Shown here piece by piece: positions 1-8,390 of a stretch of DNA of 30,830 nt (position 1 is the first letter of the stretch; each line of letters starts with the position of its first letter). Source of the stretch: CAZHJE01 sp964532965 (GTDB taxonomy: Bacteria > Patescibacteriota > WWE3 > UBA101185 > UBA10185); contig CAZHJE010000005.1 of the NCBI GenBank assembly GCA_964532965.1, forward strand, positions 1 through 30,830, written 5' to 3'. Under the pieces are notes generated by a model, which did no database searches, was not told the origin of the DNA, and saw only the letters and a list, made by a program, of their open reading frames with translations. Made by a program: the position numbers and the translations under genes.

Positions 1-1312
1 TCTTTGTAGCTAGGGATAAAAAGAATTCTTCAAGTTGTTTTAATTCACGCAAAACGTTAAAGTCGGCTATAGTTTTTATACCACCTTGGATATCAAGCTC
101 AGCAAGTTGAGTGCCCAACACTGAAAGTTTTATTGCAGAACGTGGTAAAAATGCCAATAGTAAAGCTATATTAAAATTATGATATGGCGTCCCGACTAAA
201 TTAATAATAGATAGATCTTTATTTTCGGAATCGTACCCAAGCCCTAGTTCTAATGCGACTGAACCAAAAGAACCTAACAAAGGCGAAAATTCGTCCACAA
301 GGTTGTTAAAGCGCTTACAAACCTCTGGTATTCGGTCTGGGTAATACATAGGTATATATTCAAAATCATCCAAATTATTCCTCGCCATTAGTTTAAATAT
401 TAAACTGACGTCCATAAGAGCATTTAAAAGGTTGCCATTATTTGCAGCAAGTAGCCATGAAAGAACTTCAGCAGAACTTACAGGTTTATCCGAATCAATG
501 ATCTTTGTCACCCATACATCTATTTCCTTCCTAATCTCTTCGTTAAGGGTATCATCATTAACATAGCCGAATTTGTCTGGGTTACTTTTTACTTTGGCGC
601 GCTGTACAATCCCAGTGTACCAATAATAGTCACTAAGAACATAAGGCTGCTCATAAGTTTCGTTCTCAGTGGATACCTTTACCGTAATATTAGACTCTGC
701 CCCAAACAAAACCATCACTGCAGTAGGTTCTAAAATGTCGCGCAACGCTCGCTTTGATCTTTTTTTTACATCTTGAAAAAAAGTAAGCATGCTCGGGTCG
801 CTTTTAACCAGTGCGTGTAGGTCATCGCTACTTAAAGTACGTAAATCTTCTAAAATACCCTTTTCTTCTAACACGTCAAAAAACGCTTCCTCATTATTTA
901 ACCTCTCAGGATCAAAAGGGAAAAAAACATCTCCATCATATAAGCTAATGCCTTCTTTAATAATACTTAACATAGACCGTCGCTTTGGATTACGTTCAGC
1001 TTTTATGTTATATTCATTAGAAAGTCTATTTTGTGTCTCTACACTCAGCACTGTAGACAACAGACCGATCAAGGGATCCAATAATTCTTCGTGCTTAGAT
1101 ATTTCCACACCAACGTCCCCTACGAATCCAAACTTCTGATCAAGCCCTTTTAGTAAAGCAGCCGCAGCAACACCCCCAGCAAGGCCTAAAAAATATCTCC
1201 TAGACATTTTACCCTGCCCGGGCGACAGATCAGCAGCACGTGGTTTAGTATTAATAACCGCGTCACTTGTGTCTTGGTGTTGTTCAGAACTTTGCTCGCC
1301 TCGCATATGCAT
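1..1312 (-). CDS. Tat-signal protein of unknown function, partial
   Basis: The minus strand is open from an ATG at 1312 to the left edge (437 codons, no stop), so the C-terminus is missing. Near the N-terminus is a twin-arginine motif, SRRYFL (residues 37-42), followed by a short hydrophobic stretch rich in Gly, Ala and Leu (about 43-54). This fits export or anchoring of a folded protein by the Tat pathway. The rest is a soluble, mostly helical-looking sequence that I do not recognise. Three in-frame starts are possible: ATG 1312 with AAAGAAG upstream, ATG 1306, and ATG 1207, which has AGGG upstream and would put the RR motif directly at the N-terminus, the usual Tat layout. The gene is divergent from the next one and looks less A+T-rich. 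Being a real gene is near certain; function is unknown. Confidence 0.8.
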   Translation of the reverse strand, partial: MHMRGEQSSEQHQDTSDAVINTKPRAADLSPGQGKMSRRYFLGLAGGVAAAALLKGLDQKFGFVGDVGVEISKHEELLDPLIGLLSTVLSVETQNRLSNEYNIKAERNPKRRSMLSIIKEGISLYDGDVFFPFDPERLNNEEAFFDVLEEKGILEDLRTLSSDDLHALVKSDPSMLTFFQDVKKRSKRALRDILEPTAVMVLFGAESNITVKVSTENETYEQPYVLSDYYWYTGIVQRAKVKSNPDKFGYVNDDTLNEEIRKEIDVWVTKIIDSDKPVSSAEVLSWLLAANNGNLLNALMDVSLIFKLMARNNLDDFEYIPMYYPDRIPEVCKRFNNLVDEFSPLLGSFGSVALELGLGYDSENKDLSIINLVGTPYHNFNIALLLAFLPRSAIKLSVLGTQLAELDIQGGIKTIADFNVLRELKQLEEFFLSLATK

Positions 1313-1397
1313 ATTATATACTTCTTTTATTCTTTTATAGTAGCTATACAAAGGCTACACATTTTAACGCAAAGAATGTAAAATTAACTTGTAGTGT

Positions 1398-1416
1398 CAA
1401 ATTTATCAGAAATTTG
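1398..1416. repeat. Inverted repeat in divergent promoter region
   Basis: CAAATTT and AAATTTG form a perfect 7-bp inverted repeat around ATCAG. It lies in the 151-bp spacer between two divergent genes, just upstream of a likely -35 box. It could be an operator; there is no T-run to make it a terminator. In such A+T-rich DNA a chance match is possible. Confidence 0.3.
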
Positions 1417-1421
1417 GTGAG

Positions 1422-1451
1422 TTGAATTTTATATGTGATTTGTGGTATGAA
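1422..1451 (+). promoter_or_regulatory. Possible sigma-70 promoter for the 1464 gene
   Basis: TTGAAT (1422-1427), 18 bp, then TATGAA (1446-1451) preceded by TGG. The start codon lies 12 bp after the -10 box, so the leader would be only a few bases long. No Shine-Dalgarno site is visible, which fits a short-leader transcript. Confidence 0.4.
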
Positions 1452-1463
1452 TACTGAACAAAT

Positions 1464-2261
1464 ATGATTAACTGGCTTGTAGATAAAATAGTAAAAATAA
1501 GCAAAAAACAATATGAGCGTAGAGAAAAAGAATTAGGATATACGCTAAATTTTACACATCTTCCACAGACATGGGTACAAAACATCATGAAAGTTGATAT
1601 AACAAATACTTGGCATAAACATAAACTAAAAGCTAAGGGGATTGGTCTTTTTTCTATAGGGAATATAAATGGTAGGAATTCAACAAGATATCAAATTAAA
1701 TCAGCATACTTTCAAGCATGGGTAGGCGGATATATCTTTAAAACAGATGATAAAGAGAATTGGACTAAAGAAAAGATTTGGGAACTGCCTGTAGCCGACC
1801 AAGTTTCATGGCTAAGATATTACGGTAACAGGAGCCCAAGAGTTAGTATAGATTATAATTCTGCACAAGAGCTGGGGGAAATACAAATTGATGGTAAAAA
1901 GGCAACCTTATTCACAGGGGATTTTATGTCTGATACAGACATGGGCAAACCATATAAACTCGAAAATATCCTAATGTACGCGTTTGCAAAAAGATTTAAT
2001 GAAGATAAAAAACAAATACTTATCCCAGAACATTTAAAAACATATTGGGACGAAACTATTGGACTAGACGCATATGCAAACATTAGACTACGTGGTTATA
2101 TAGCATTAACAACAATAGATGAAGAAAAGAATATCAAAGGCATGGTATACGCAAACGGAGCAATATTCGAAGATAAATTTGGTAATAACTATAATACTTT
2201 TGATATGTTAAAAGACGAGTTTTTAGAAATTATTAAAAATACAAAGTTCACTAAAGTATAA
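1464..2261 (+). CDS. Hypothetical protein, 265 aa
   Basis: I do not recognise this protein. It has no signal peptide or membrane segment. It begins with a Lys-rich, probably helical N-terminus (INWLVDKIVKISKKQYERR), is rich in aromatic residues (many Trp and Tyr), and alternates beta-like and helical stretches. Its TAA stop is directly followed by the GTG start of the next gene with no gap, so the two are almost certainly co-transcribed and translationally coupled. The partner is a phytol/dolichol-kinase-like membrane protein, so a role in lipid or isoprenoid metabolism is conceivable but only by association. The coding assignment is supported by its length and by the tight junction. Confidence 0.8.
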   Translation: MINWLVDKIVKISKKQYERREKELGYTLNFTHLPQTWVQNIMKVDITNTWHKHKLKAKGIGLFSIGNINGRNSTRYQIKSAYFQAWVGGYIFKTDDKENWTKEKIWELPVADQVSWLRYYGNRSPRVSIDYNSAQELGEIQIDGKKATLFTGDFMSDTDMGKPYKLENILMYAFAKRFNEDKKQILIPEHLKTYWDETIGLDAYANIRLRGYIALTTIDEEKNIKGMVYANGAIFEDKFGNNYNTFDMLKDEFLEIIKNTKFTKV

Positions 2262-2990
2262 GTGTCAGATACAATACTTCTTTTACTTACAATCTGCTAT
2301 ATCTTCTTAACAACATTAATACCTGTTTTGCTAAAGCTAAAAAACAAAATATCAGGCTATGTTGCCAGAAAGTTAATCCACTCATTTACAGGGCTAAGTG
2401 TTTTTATAGTGGCATACTTAAATAATCCTTTCTTAGCCGTATACATGTCACTAAGCGTTGCAATATTGATGCTGTTCGCAAGACCTAACTCAGCCAGTTC
2501 CTTATTAAAAACTTTATATAACACAATATCAGAAGATAATGAACAAGATGTGGGTTATCTTCAAGGACCGTTTGCATATGCTGTTGCAATAACGCTAACA
2601 CTGTTAATTATTCAGATATTACCGGCAAGGTCTTATTTTGCAATTGCGGCATTAGTGACAATGATATTTGCAGATACAGCAGCTTCGATAATTGGCAAAA
2701 AATATGGAAAGCACAAAATTACAACGTATTTTAATACAAAAAGAACATTAGAAGGGTCAACAACATATTTTATTGTTGGCATAATATCTTGTTTGATAGT
2801 TTATACATTTGTCGGCCATGTATTCACTGGCAATACGCAAATATTGTCCTTGAATAGCATTTTACTATTAAGCATACTAACTAGTTTGACATCAACACTA
2901 CTCGAATTGTTTTCACCAGGGAAATGGGATGACTTAATTACACCAGTTGGAACTACAGTATTATTAATATTAATAAGTGGTTATGTATAA
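2262..2990 (+). CDS. Phytol/dolichol kinase-like integral membrane protein
   Basis: A 242-residue polytopic membrane protein with about six to seven hydrophobic segments. It carries the pattern of the SEC59/VTE5-VTE6/CDP-diglyceride-synthase-like superfamily: RKLIH (R36, K37, H40), FADTAAS with D138 followed by IIGKKYGK, KRTLEGS (K160-S166), and E215 with a WDDLITPVG segment (D223, D224, P228). Members transfer a phosphoryl or cytidylyl group to membrane lipid alcohols such as phytol or dolichol. The actual substrate cannot be read from the sequence; an isoprenoid alcohol is the natural guess. The start is GTG, directly following the upstream stop, implying coupling. It converges on the cyclophilin gene with 7 bp between stops. 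Confidence 0.75.
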   Translation: MSDTILLLLTICYIFLTTLIPVLLKLKNKISGYVARKLIHSFTGLSVFIVAYLNNPFLAVYMSLSVAILMLFARPNSASSLLKTLYNTISEDNEQDVGYLQGPFAYAVAITLTLLIIQILPARSYFAIAALVTMIFADTAASIIGKKYGKHKITTYFNTKRTLEGSTTYFIVGIISCLIVYTFVGHVFTGNTQILSLNSILLLSILTSLTSTLLELFSPGKWDDLITPVGTTVLLILISGYV

Positions 2991-2997
2991 AATAGTC

Positions 2998-3711
2998 TTA
3001 ATTAACTAATACGTCTACACTATTTATTGTTATAGGAGTCACAGGTTTAGATACTTCTCCACTACTATTTGCTTCAACTTCTGATGTAGCAATCCTATCA
3101 ACAACAGCCATACTTGCATCATCTGACACTGTTCCAAAGATTACATAGTTTTTTGGCAATTGATTAGTTTGATGCATAATAAAAAATTGACTGCCATTTG
3201 TATTTGGGCCCGCATTAGCCATTGCAATGACACCTCTTGTATATTCTCCATCAAAAGGCTCATCATCAAACTTATAGCCCGGACCGCCTGACCCCCAAGA
3301 AGCCATTTGCGTATCATCTTTGGATAATGGGTCTCCAGCCTGAATCATAAACTCTTTGATAACACGGTGAAACCTAACACCATCGTAAAAACCAGTATTT
3401 GCTAAAGATACAAAGTTGTTTACTGTGATAGGTGTTTTATCTTCAAATAACTCCACCAAGATATCTCCTTGGTCTGTATGCAAAACAGCTGAATAGTTTT
3501 TTCCTTCTTCTAAAATGTTTTCTGGTCCTGTATTTACCATAGATACATCTCCTTGAGTATCTGGAGTAAAAGTATCACTTTCTTGATATGTTCCTGTTGG
3601 GTACTTTTGTACAAGAAAATAAACTATTAACAATAACGCTAAGATTACCCCTATACTTAAAATTAAGCTTGTTAAACCCTCGCCTGATTTTGTTTTATAT
3701 TCATCAAACAT
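2998..3711 (-). CDS. Membrane-anchored cyclophilin-type peptidyl-prolyl isomerase
   Basis: A 237-residue protein with one N-terminal membrane segment (about 13-34), a short linker, and a cyclophilin domain (about 74-235). The domain shows the usual active-site features: VRFHRVI with R116, FMIQAGD with Q124, MANAGPNTNGSQFFI (A164-I178) and a PKNYVIFG turn. It should catalyse cis-trans isomerisation of peptidyl-proline bonds, acting outside the membrane as a folding factor for exported proteins. An upstream in-frame GTG at 3717 exists, but ATG 3711 is preferred. The gene stands alone, convergent with the kinase-like gene and divergent from femX. Its leader has a striking stem-loop followed by T5 only 7 bases before the ATG, so expression may be controlled by termination or by masking of the start. 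Confidence 0.92.
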   Translation of the reverse strand: MFDEYKTKSGEGLTSLILSIGVILALLLIVYFLVQKYPTGTYQESDTFTPDTQGDVSMVNTGPENILEEGKNYSAVLHTDQGDILVELFEDKTPITVNNFVSLANTGFYDGVRFHRVIKEFMIQAGDPLSKDDTQMASWGSGGPGYKFDDEPFDGEYTRGVIAMANAGPNTNGSQFFIMHQTNQLPKNYVIFGTVSDDASMAVVDRIATSEVEANSSGEVSKPVTPITINSVDVLVN

Positions 3712-3718
3712 ATTCACT

Positions 3719-3797
3719 AAAAAGGTCCGTGATAGTCCTTTTTATCTAGCACGGACCTTGGTGTCCGGCTAAATGTTTTTTTAGTTTATTCCGGACA
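3719..3797 (-). promoter_or_regulatory. Tandem-hairpin leader, possible attenuator
   Basis: Read on the minus strand, the cyclophilin leader has a first stem TGTCCGG / CCGGACA (3797-3791 with 3768-3762). A second stem, AAGGTCCGTGCTAG with CTATCACGGACCTT (3759-3746 with 3735-3722), pairs 13 of 14 positions around a 10-base loop and runs into T5 (3723-3719), like an intrinsic terminator. The 3' arm of the first stem (CGGAC) can instead pair with GTCCG in the 5' arm of the second, and AAAAAGG in the loop can pair with CCTTTTT. Mutually exclusive pairings of this kind are typical of attenuators; the ligand or signal, if any, is unknown. Confidence 0.55.
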
Positions 3798-3875
3798 TAA
3801 ATCATTATCCCCGTCAAGGGCTACAAACATTAAAGCAGATTTATGCAAAAAAGGGAATTAAGAAGATATTTATCA

Positions 3876-3906
3876 TTTACACAAAAACATAAAAAACTGG
3901 TATAAA
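3876..3906 (+). promoter_or_regulatory. Possible promoter for femX-like gene
   Basis: TTTACA (3876-3881), 19 bp, TATAAA (3901-3906). The -10 box ends 10 bp before the ATG at 3917, so the transcript would have a leader of only about four bases. No Shine-Dalgarno site is present. Confidence 0.35.
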
Positions 3907-3916
3907 TAGATACATA

Positions 3917-4852
3917 ATGCATGTAGTTCAATCCCCCGAGTGGGGTGAATTTAAAACTAAATATGGCACACAAGCAATAAGAGCAGGCAATATACAATAT
4001 ACAAAACACAAAGTGCCCTTTACAAACTATTATTTTGCATATGCACCAAAAGTTGAGCCGTTCACAATCGAGTTTGATGAACTATATAAATCGTTGAAAG
4101 AAAATAATTGTTTCACAATTAATTTTGATGCCCCTTTAGTATTAAAAAACACAACAGATGAAAAACGCGCAAAAGACATAATCGAAAGTCAAAGAGGTGC
4201 TAGAGTTGCTAAAAAAAATACATTTACCAAATATAATATTCTCCTAGATATTAATAAAACAGAGCAAGAACTACTAAATACTATGGAAAGTAAGCATAGA
4301 TATAATATTAATTATGCAAAACGCAAAGGCGTAGTAGTAAGAGAAGGCAAAACAGATGAGGATTTTGAAATATTTTATACATTATTGAATGAAACAGGAA
4401 CAAGACAAAAGTTTTATAATCATCCAAAAACATACTATAAATTAATTTGGGAAATACTTGGAAAATATAACATAGCAAAATTACTAATTGCAGATTATAA
4501 AAGCAAACCACTTGCAGCATGGATGTTTTTTATATATGACAACACCCTGTATTATCCATACGGCGCATCCTCGGATAGTAACAAAAATTTACAAGCAAGT
4601 AGTTTACTCGCCTGGGAAGGAATACTATTAGGTAAATCTTTTGAATGCAAAACATTTGATATGTGGGGAGCGTGTAAAGACCCAAACAATAAACAAGATA
4701 AAGAATGGGGATTTACTAATTTTAAATTGAGATTCGGTGGAAACCATGTTGAGTACATGAACTCATATGATATTGTGTTAAACGAAACTATATACCAAAG
4801 CTTTCACTTAGCAAATAAGGTTAGGTGGGCACTACTTAGAATTAAGAAATAG
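3917..4852 (+). CDS. FemX/FemAB-family aminoacyltransferase
   Basis: A 311-residue protein of the FemABX group (peptidoglycan bridge formation, GNAT-like fold). Supporting features are the N-terminal SPEWGEFKTKYG, the central KHRYNINYAKRKGV segment followed by an EDFEIFYTLLNETG stretch, the PLAAWMFFIYDNTLYYPYGASS core, and the C-terminal FTNFKLRFGG signature. Family members add amino acids from aminoacyl-tRNA to the lipid-linked peptidoglycan precursor at the inner face of the membrane. The amino acid used here cannot be told. There is no membrane segment. Its 3' end overlaps the convergent methyltransferase gene by 11 bp. With murT/gatD elsewhere in the window it suggests a genuinely modified peptidoglycan. 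Confidence 0.85.
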   Translation: MHVVQSPEWGEFKTKYGTQAIRAGNIQYTKHKVPFTNYYFAYAPKVEPFTIEFDELYKSLKENNCFTINFDAPLVLKNTTDEKRAKDIIESQRGARVAKKNTFTKYNILLDINKTEQELLNTMESKHRYNINYAKRKGVVVREGKTDEDFEIFYTLLNETGTRQKFYNHPKTYYKLIWEILGKYNIAKLLIADYKSKPLAAWMFFIYDNTLYYPYGASSDSNKNLQASSLLAWEGILLGKSFECKTFDMWGACKDPNNKQDKEWGFTNFKLRFGGNHVEYMNSYDIVLNETIYQSFHLANKVRWALLRIKK

Positions 4853-5396
4853 TATATACAAAAACAGTATAATCTTTATCAATTCTTTCTTCTTTGGTGG
4901 GTTGCATATTTGGAATAGCAAATCTACATGAAACTATGCGCGTACCTTTTTTCAACTGACTAAAGAGTTTTTTGTCTTGTAATTTCTTTAACACACTTGG
5001 GTACAGATATAAATACAATAGTGTAACTTCACTTACGTCTACCTCTAAGATGTTTTTTCTTGCAACAACTATTCTATTTGAGTAATGGTTTAATTTAATT
5101 TTAAGTTTGGTTTTAAATACTTGAAAAGGATCAATTTCGTAACCAATAGCTTTTTTTACATTAAATTTTTTAACAGCTAATTCAAGAACTCTACCATCAC
5201 CACTCCCTAAATCACAAAATATATCTTCAGAAGAGATGTCGGCAAGTTCAAGTGCTTTTAAAATGTGTTTACGTTCATTTGGTATGTATGGTGCTTTGGT
5301 AAAAAAACCAGTAAATAGTATGCTAGACAATTCGGCAAGAATATACATTAATAATATATAAAAACCAAGTATTACAATGAAGATATAAACTAGCAT
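4842..5396 (-). CDS. Membrane-anchored class I SAM methyltransferase, FAM173/ATPSCKMT-like
   Basis: A 184-residue protein with an N-terminal hydrophobic segment (about 2-28) and a Rossmann methyltransferase domain. Motif I is CDLGSGDGR (61-69), followed by the acidic residue in GYEIDPF that would bind the SAM ribose. Later comes a GTRIVSCRFAIPN segment. The N-terminal membrane anchor, the PYIPN motif before the domain and the CRF-P ending resemble FAM173-type protein-lysine methyltransferases, known in eukaryotes for methylating ATP synthase subunit c; related bacterial proteins have largely unknown targets. A TTG at 5399 immediately precedes the chosen ATG. It is the last gene of the rmuC-helicase-methyltransferase run, 41 bp after the helicase stop. 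Confidence 0.8.
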   Translation of the reverse strand: MLVYIFIVILGFYILLMYILAELSSILFTGFFTKAPYIPNERKHILKALELADISSEDIFCDLGSGDGRVLELAVKKFNVKKAIGYEIDPFQVFKTKLKIKLNHYSNRIVVARKNILEVDVSEVTLLYLYLYPSVLKKLQDKKLFSQLKKGTRIVSCRFAIPNMQPTKEERIDKDYTVFVYTIS

Positions 5397-5437
5397 CAAT
5401 ATATAGTAGCAGTACTTATATAAAATATATAGCTATC

Positions 5438-8287
5438 TTAACCTTTGTAAGCAAATGGGCATATATCCTTATAATCACACCATGTACAATGCATACCTGG
5501 CGTGGCTTCAAACTTGCCCTCTTTCATTTCAGTAACTACTTTTGCAACTTCAATCTTTTTTTCAGTTAATTCTTCTTGTGTTCGAGTAGTAGATATCTTT
5601 TCGCCTGACTCTAAAAAATAATATGTCAATTTATTTGGCTGTAGCCCTAGTGCTTCTTTTGCAGCAATAGCATAAAATGCAACTTGATCGTCAGCATCTA
5701 CTTCTTTTTGAGACTTAGGGCTCCCGGTCTTATAATCTATAATCTCTACCCCATCCTCTAGCGGATCTATCCTATCGATTCTGCCAAAAAATTTAATACC
5801 TGCAATATTTAATGTGAAACTTTTTTCTAAATCAATTGGTATAATCTTTTGCTTTAGATTCTCTTCGTAATATCTTTTTAGTAAGTTTTCGCCATTGTCA
5901 AAATACAGTTGCTGATGCTTTTTATCCATGTAACCTAGTGGTTGCCAGTTTTTTTTGTAAATCGCAAGTAGCTCATCTAAAGATACCTTTACATTTGCAA
6001 GGAGTTTAGCGTGATAATCTCTAAGAGTATCATGAATTGTTGTTCCAAAACTTAATGCATGGCTTGGTGGTGTAGGTATCTCTAATACATATCTATATTT
6101 ATATTTTAGCGGACACATTTTATAGTCGGATATTTTAGAAAAACTTAAAGAGTATGGCACATGTGTACTGCTCTTTTGAACAACAGGATTTCTAAAATCA
6201 GTTAAAACACCGAATAACCCTGATTGTTTATTACTTAATAAGGTGTTTATATTCGCTTCGAAAGTTGCTAACTTAGTTTCATTAAGATACCCGCTTGGTC
6301 TTTTTTCTTGCTTACCTCCGTAGTTTTTTGCATAGGTTAAATAAAGATATTTCTGTGCGCGAGTCATACCAACATAAAACAATCTTCTTTCTTCTTGAAT
6401 ATGCTCATCTCCAGTCGGCAAAGTTTCTTTAATTAACTCATCAGGTATATCAATAACGTCTTTTCTATTTCTTGTAGGAAATCTGTCACTGACAAGATTA
6501 ACCATAAAAACACACCCAAACTCCAACCCTTTGCTTGCATGAACCGTAAGCAAATTTATTGTATCTATATCTTGAATCTCTGCTTGGGCAGGATTTTCTC
6601 CTGCTTCGATCATAAGCTCGATAAAATCTACAAAATCTACAATTGTCGGTACTTCTTTTGTTTCTGATCTAAAATCTACTTCAAACTTTTTTATCCTGTT
6701 TAAAAATAAATTTAAATTATTTATACAAAGTTGGTTTTCAATACTTTCTTGGTCTAAAAAGTGTTTTAAATAATTTATCTCATGTACTAATTCGTAAACA
6801 AATTCTACTGGTGTTTTTTTTGTAATTATCTTTTGGTACGACTTTATTGTTTCAACAAATCTAATCACGCTCTCGGCATCCTGTGAAAGTATGACATCCC
6901 ACATATCTGTTTTTTTAAATTTTGTATTAGATAATATCTGAGAAATAATAGAGGTATCAATATCAAATACTTTCATATTTAAACTTCTATACAGACTCAG
7001 TGAATCTTTGGGATTAATAATCACTCTAAGCAGTGAGAGAATATCTCTAACTTCATCTCTATCGTAAAGTCCTCTGTTCCCGACAAGTTGATAGGGTAAT
7101 CCATGTTTTCTTAACGCAAACACGAACGGATCTAAATGATTATTTGCACGTGCAAGTATGGCAAAATCTTTATAGGTATAATCCGGCTCTACACCAAGCA
7201 ATTCCACAATTTTAGCCACGACAAAATCAACTTCATTTTCTACTGTGTCACTACATATAATTTCGGGGTCATTACTTTTAAATGAAACTTCACTAATAAG
7301 TTCTTTAGAAATGTTTAACTTTGACTCCAAAGTGTCAGGATTATTATTTTTAATAAGTGTGTATGCGGGATCTAAAATGTTTTGTGTCGACCGATAATTT
7401 TGAAGAAGTGTAACCATCTCGGCATTTTTATAATCATGAATAAACCCTAAAATATTAGAAACAGCAGCACCTCTAAATTTATATATTGATTGTGAATCAT
7501 CTCCCACTACCATTAGACTTCTGTTTGCTAACATGTCAGAAGATGCAAGTAATTTTATTAATTCATATTGTGCATAATTTGTATCTTGAAATTCATCTAC
7601 TAAAATGTGTTTAAATTGCTTGATATATTTTTTTAATATGTTTGGTCTTTGCCTAAATAATTTAATAGTCCAAAGTATTAAATCACCAAAATCTAATTTG
7701 GACTGAAGCAGTTTTAGTTTTTCATATTCTTCATAAATATAGGCAAGTTCGGTGTATCGTTTTTTTTCGTCTGGATCTTCGTTAAACTCATTTGCAAAAG
7801 ATTTAAAGTCTTCTACAGATATACTTTCATCTTGTAGCCTTGATATAAATTTTAAAATGGCAGATATAAATTTAGTAGGGTTACCAAGTGGTCTAAAATA
7901 GTCTAAGTTAAAATCAAAAATGTGCTTTCTTAGTAGCAACCATTGATCGGGATAAGATAATATTTTATACGAAGGGTCAAGCCCAATTTCTATACCTTCT
8001 TTTTTTAGTATTCGGTCTGCAAATGAGTGAAAGGTATATATCCAAGGTTCTTCATAGCCAAGAGGCATAACATCGTCTAGTCTGTTTAGCATTTCGGAAG
8101 ATGCTTTATCGGTAAAGGTTACTGCAAGTATTTCAGTAGGAGAAATTTTATGTTTTTTTATTAAGTGTTTTATTCTTTCGGTTATGACTCGTGTTTTACC
8201 AGTACCTGCGCCTGCAACAACAAGTATAGGACCAACCATGTGATTGATGGCCTTTTTTTGGTTCTTGTTGAGTAATACTCTAGACAT
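5438..8287 (-). CDS. UvrD/Rep-type helicase fused to a PD-(D/E)XK Fe-S nuclease
   Basis: A 949-residue protein. The N-terminal two-thirds is a superfamily 1A DNA helicase: Walker A AGAGTGKT (25-32), TFTDKAS, VDEFQDTN (motif II), GDDSQSIYKFRG (III), LLQNYRST (IV), TVHASKGLEF (V) and YVGMTRAQ (VI). The C-terminal part is a RecB/AddB/Cas4-like nuclease: GRID with D838, IIDYKTG with D851 and K853, then QVAFYA. C725 together with C934, C937 and C943 forms the usual four-cysteine iron-sulfur site. It should be an ATP-dependent helicase-nuclease for double-strand break processing. The start is the first ATG after the gap and fits the family (helicase fold begins within ten residues). Any Shine-Dalgarno site lies in the gap. 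Confidence 0.93.
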   Translation of the reverse strand: MSRVLLNKNQKKAINHMVGPILVVAGAGTGKTRVITERIKHLIKKHKISPTEILAVTFTDKASSEMLNRLDDVMPLGYEEPWIYTFHSFADRILKKEGIEIGLDPSYKILSYPDQWLLLRKHIFDFNLDYFRPLGNPTKFISAILKFISRLQDESISVEDFKSFANEFNEDPDEKKRYTELAYIYEEYEKLKLLQSKLDFGDLILWTIKLFRQRPNILKKYIKQFKHILVDEFQDTNYAQYELIKLLASSDMLANRSLMVVGDDSQSIYKFRGAAVSNILGFIHDYKNAEMVTLLQNYRSTQNILDPAYTLIKNNNPDTLESKLNISKELISEVSFKSNDPEIICSDTVENEVDFVVAKIVELLGVEPDYTYKDFAILARANNHLDPFVFALRKHGLPYQLVGNRGLYDRDEVRDILSLLRVIINPKDSLSLYRSLNMKVFDIDTSIISQILSNTKFKKTDMWDVILSQDAESVIRFVETIKSYQKIITKKTPVEFVYELVHEINYLKHFLDQESIENQLCINNLNLFLNRIKKFEVDFRSETKEVPTIVDFVDFIELMIEAGENPAQAEIQDIDTINLLTVHASKGLEFGCVFMVNLVSDRFPTRNRKDVIDIPDELIKETLPTGDEHIQEERRLFYVGMTRAQKYLYLTYAKNYGGKQEKRPSGYLNETKLATFEANINTLLSNKQSGLFGVLTDFRNPVVQKSSTHVPYSLSFSKISDYKMCPLKYKYRYVLEIPTPPSHALSFGTTIHDTLRDYHAKLLANVKVSLDELLAIYKKNWQPLGYMDKKHQQLYFDNGENLLKRYYEENLKQKIIPIDLEKSFTLNIAGIKFFGRIDRIDPLEDGVEIIDYKTGSPKSQKEVDADDQVAFYAIAAKEALGLQPNKLTYYFLESGEKISTTRTQEELTEKKIEVAKVVTEMKEGKFEATPGMHCTWCDYKDICPFAYKG

Positions 8288-8290
8288 ATT

Positions 8291-8390
8291 NNNNNNNNNN
8301 NNNNNNNNNNNNNNNNNNNNNNNNNNNNNNNNNNNNNNNNNNNNNNNNNNNNNNNNNNNNNNNNNNNNNNNNNNNNNNNNNNNNNNNNNN
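8291..8390. other. Assembly gap (100 N)
   Basis: Exactly 100 N, the usual placeholder for a gap of unknown length. It hides the C-terminus and stop of rmuC and the upstream region of the helicase gene. Reading through it joins two unrelated proteins into one false 1331-residue frame. Confidence 0.98.

Noticed and set aside
789..1139. A 116-residue plus-strand protein
   Set aside because: It is a shadow of the minus-strand Tat-signal gene, which is open through the whole region.
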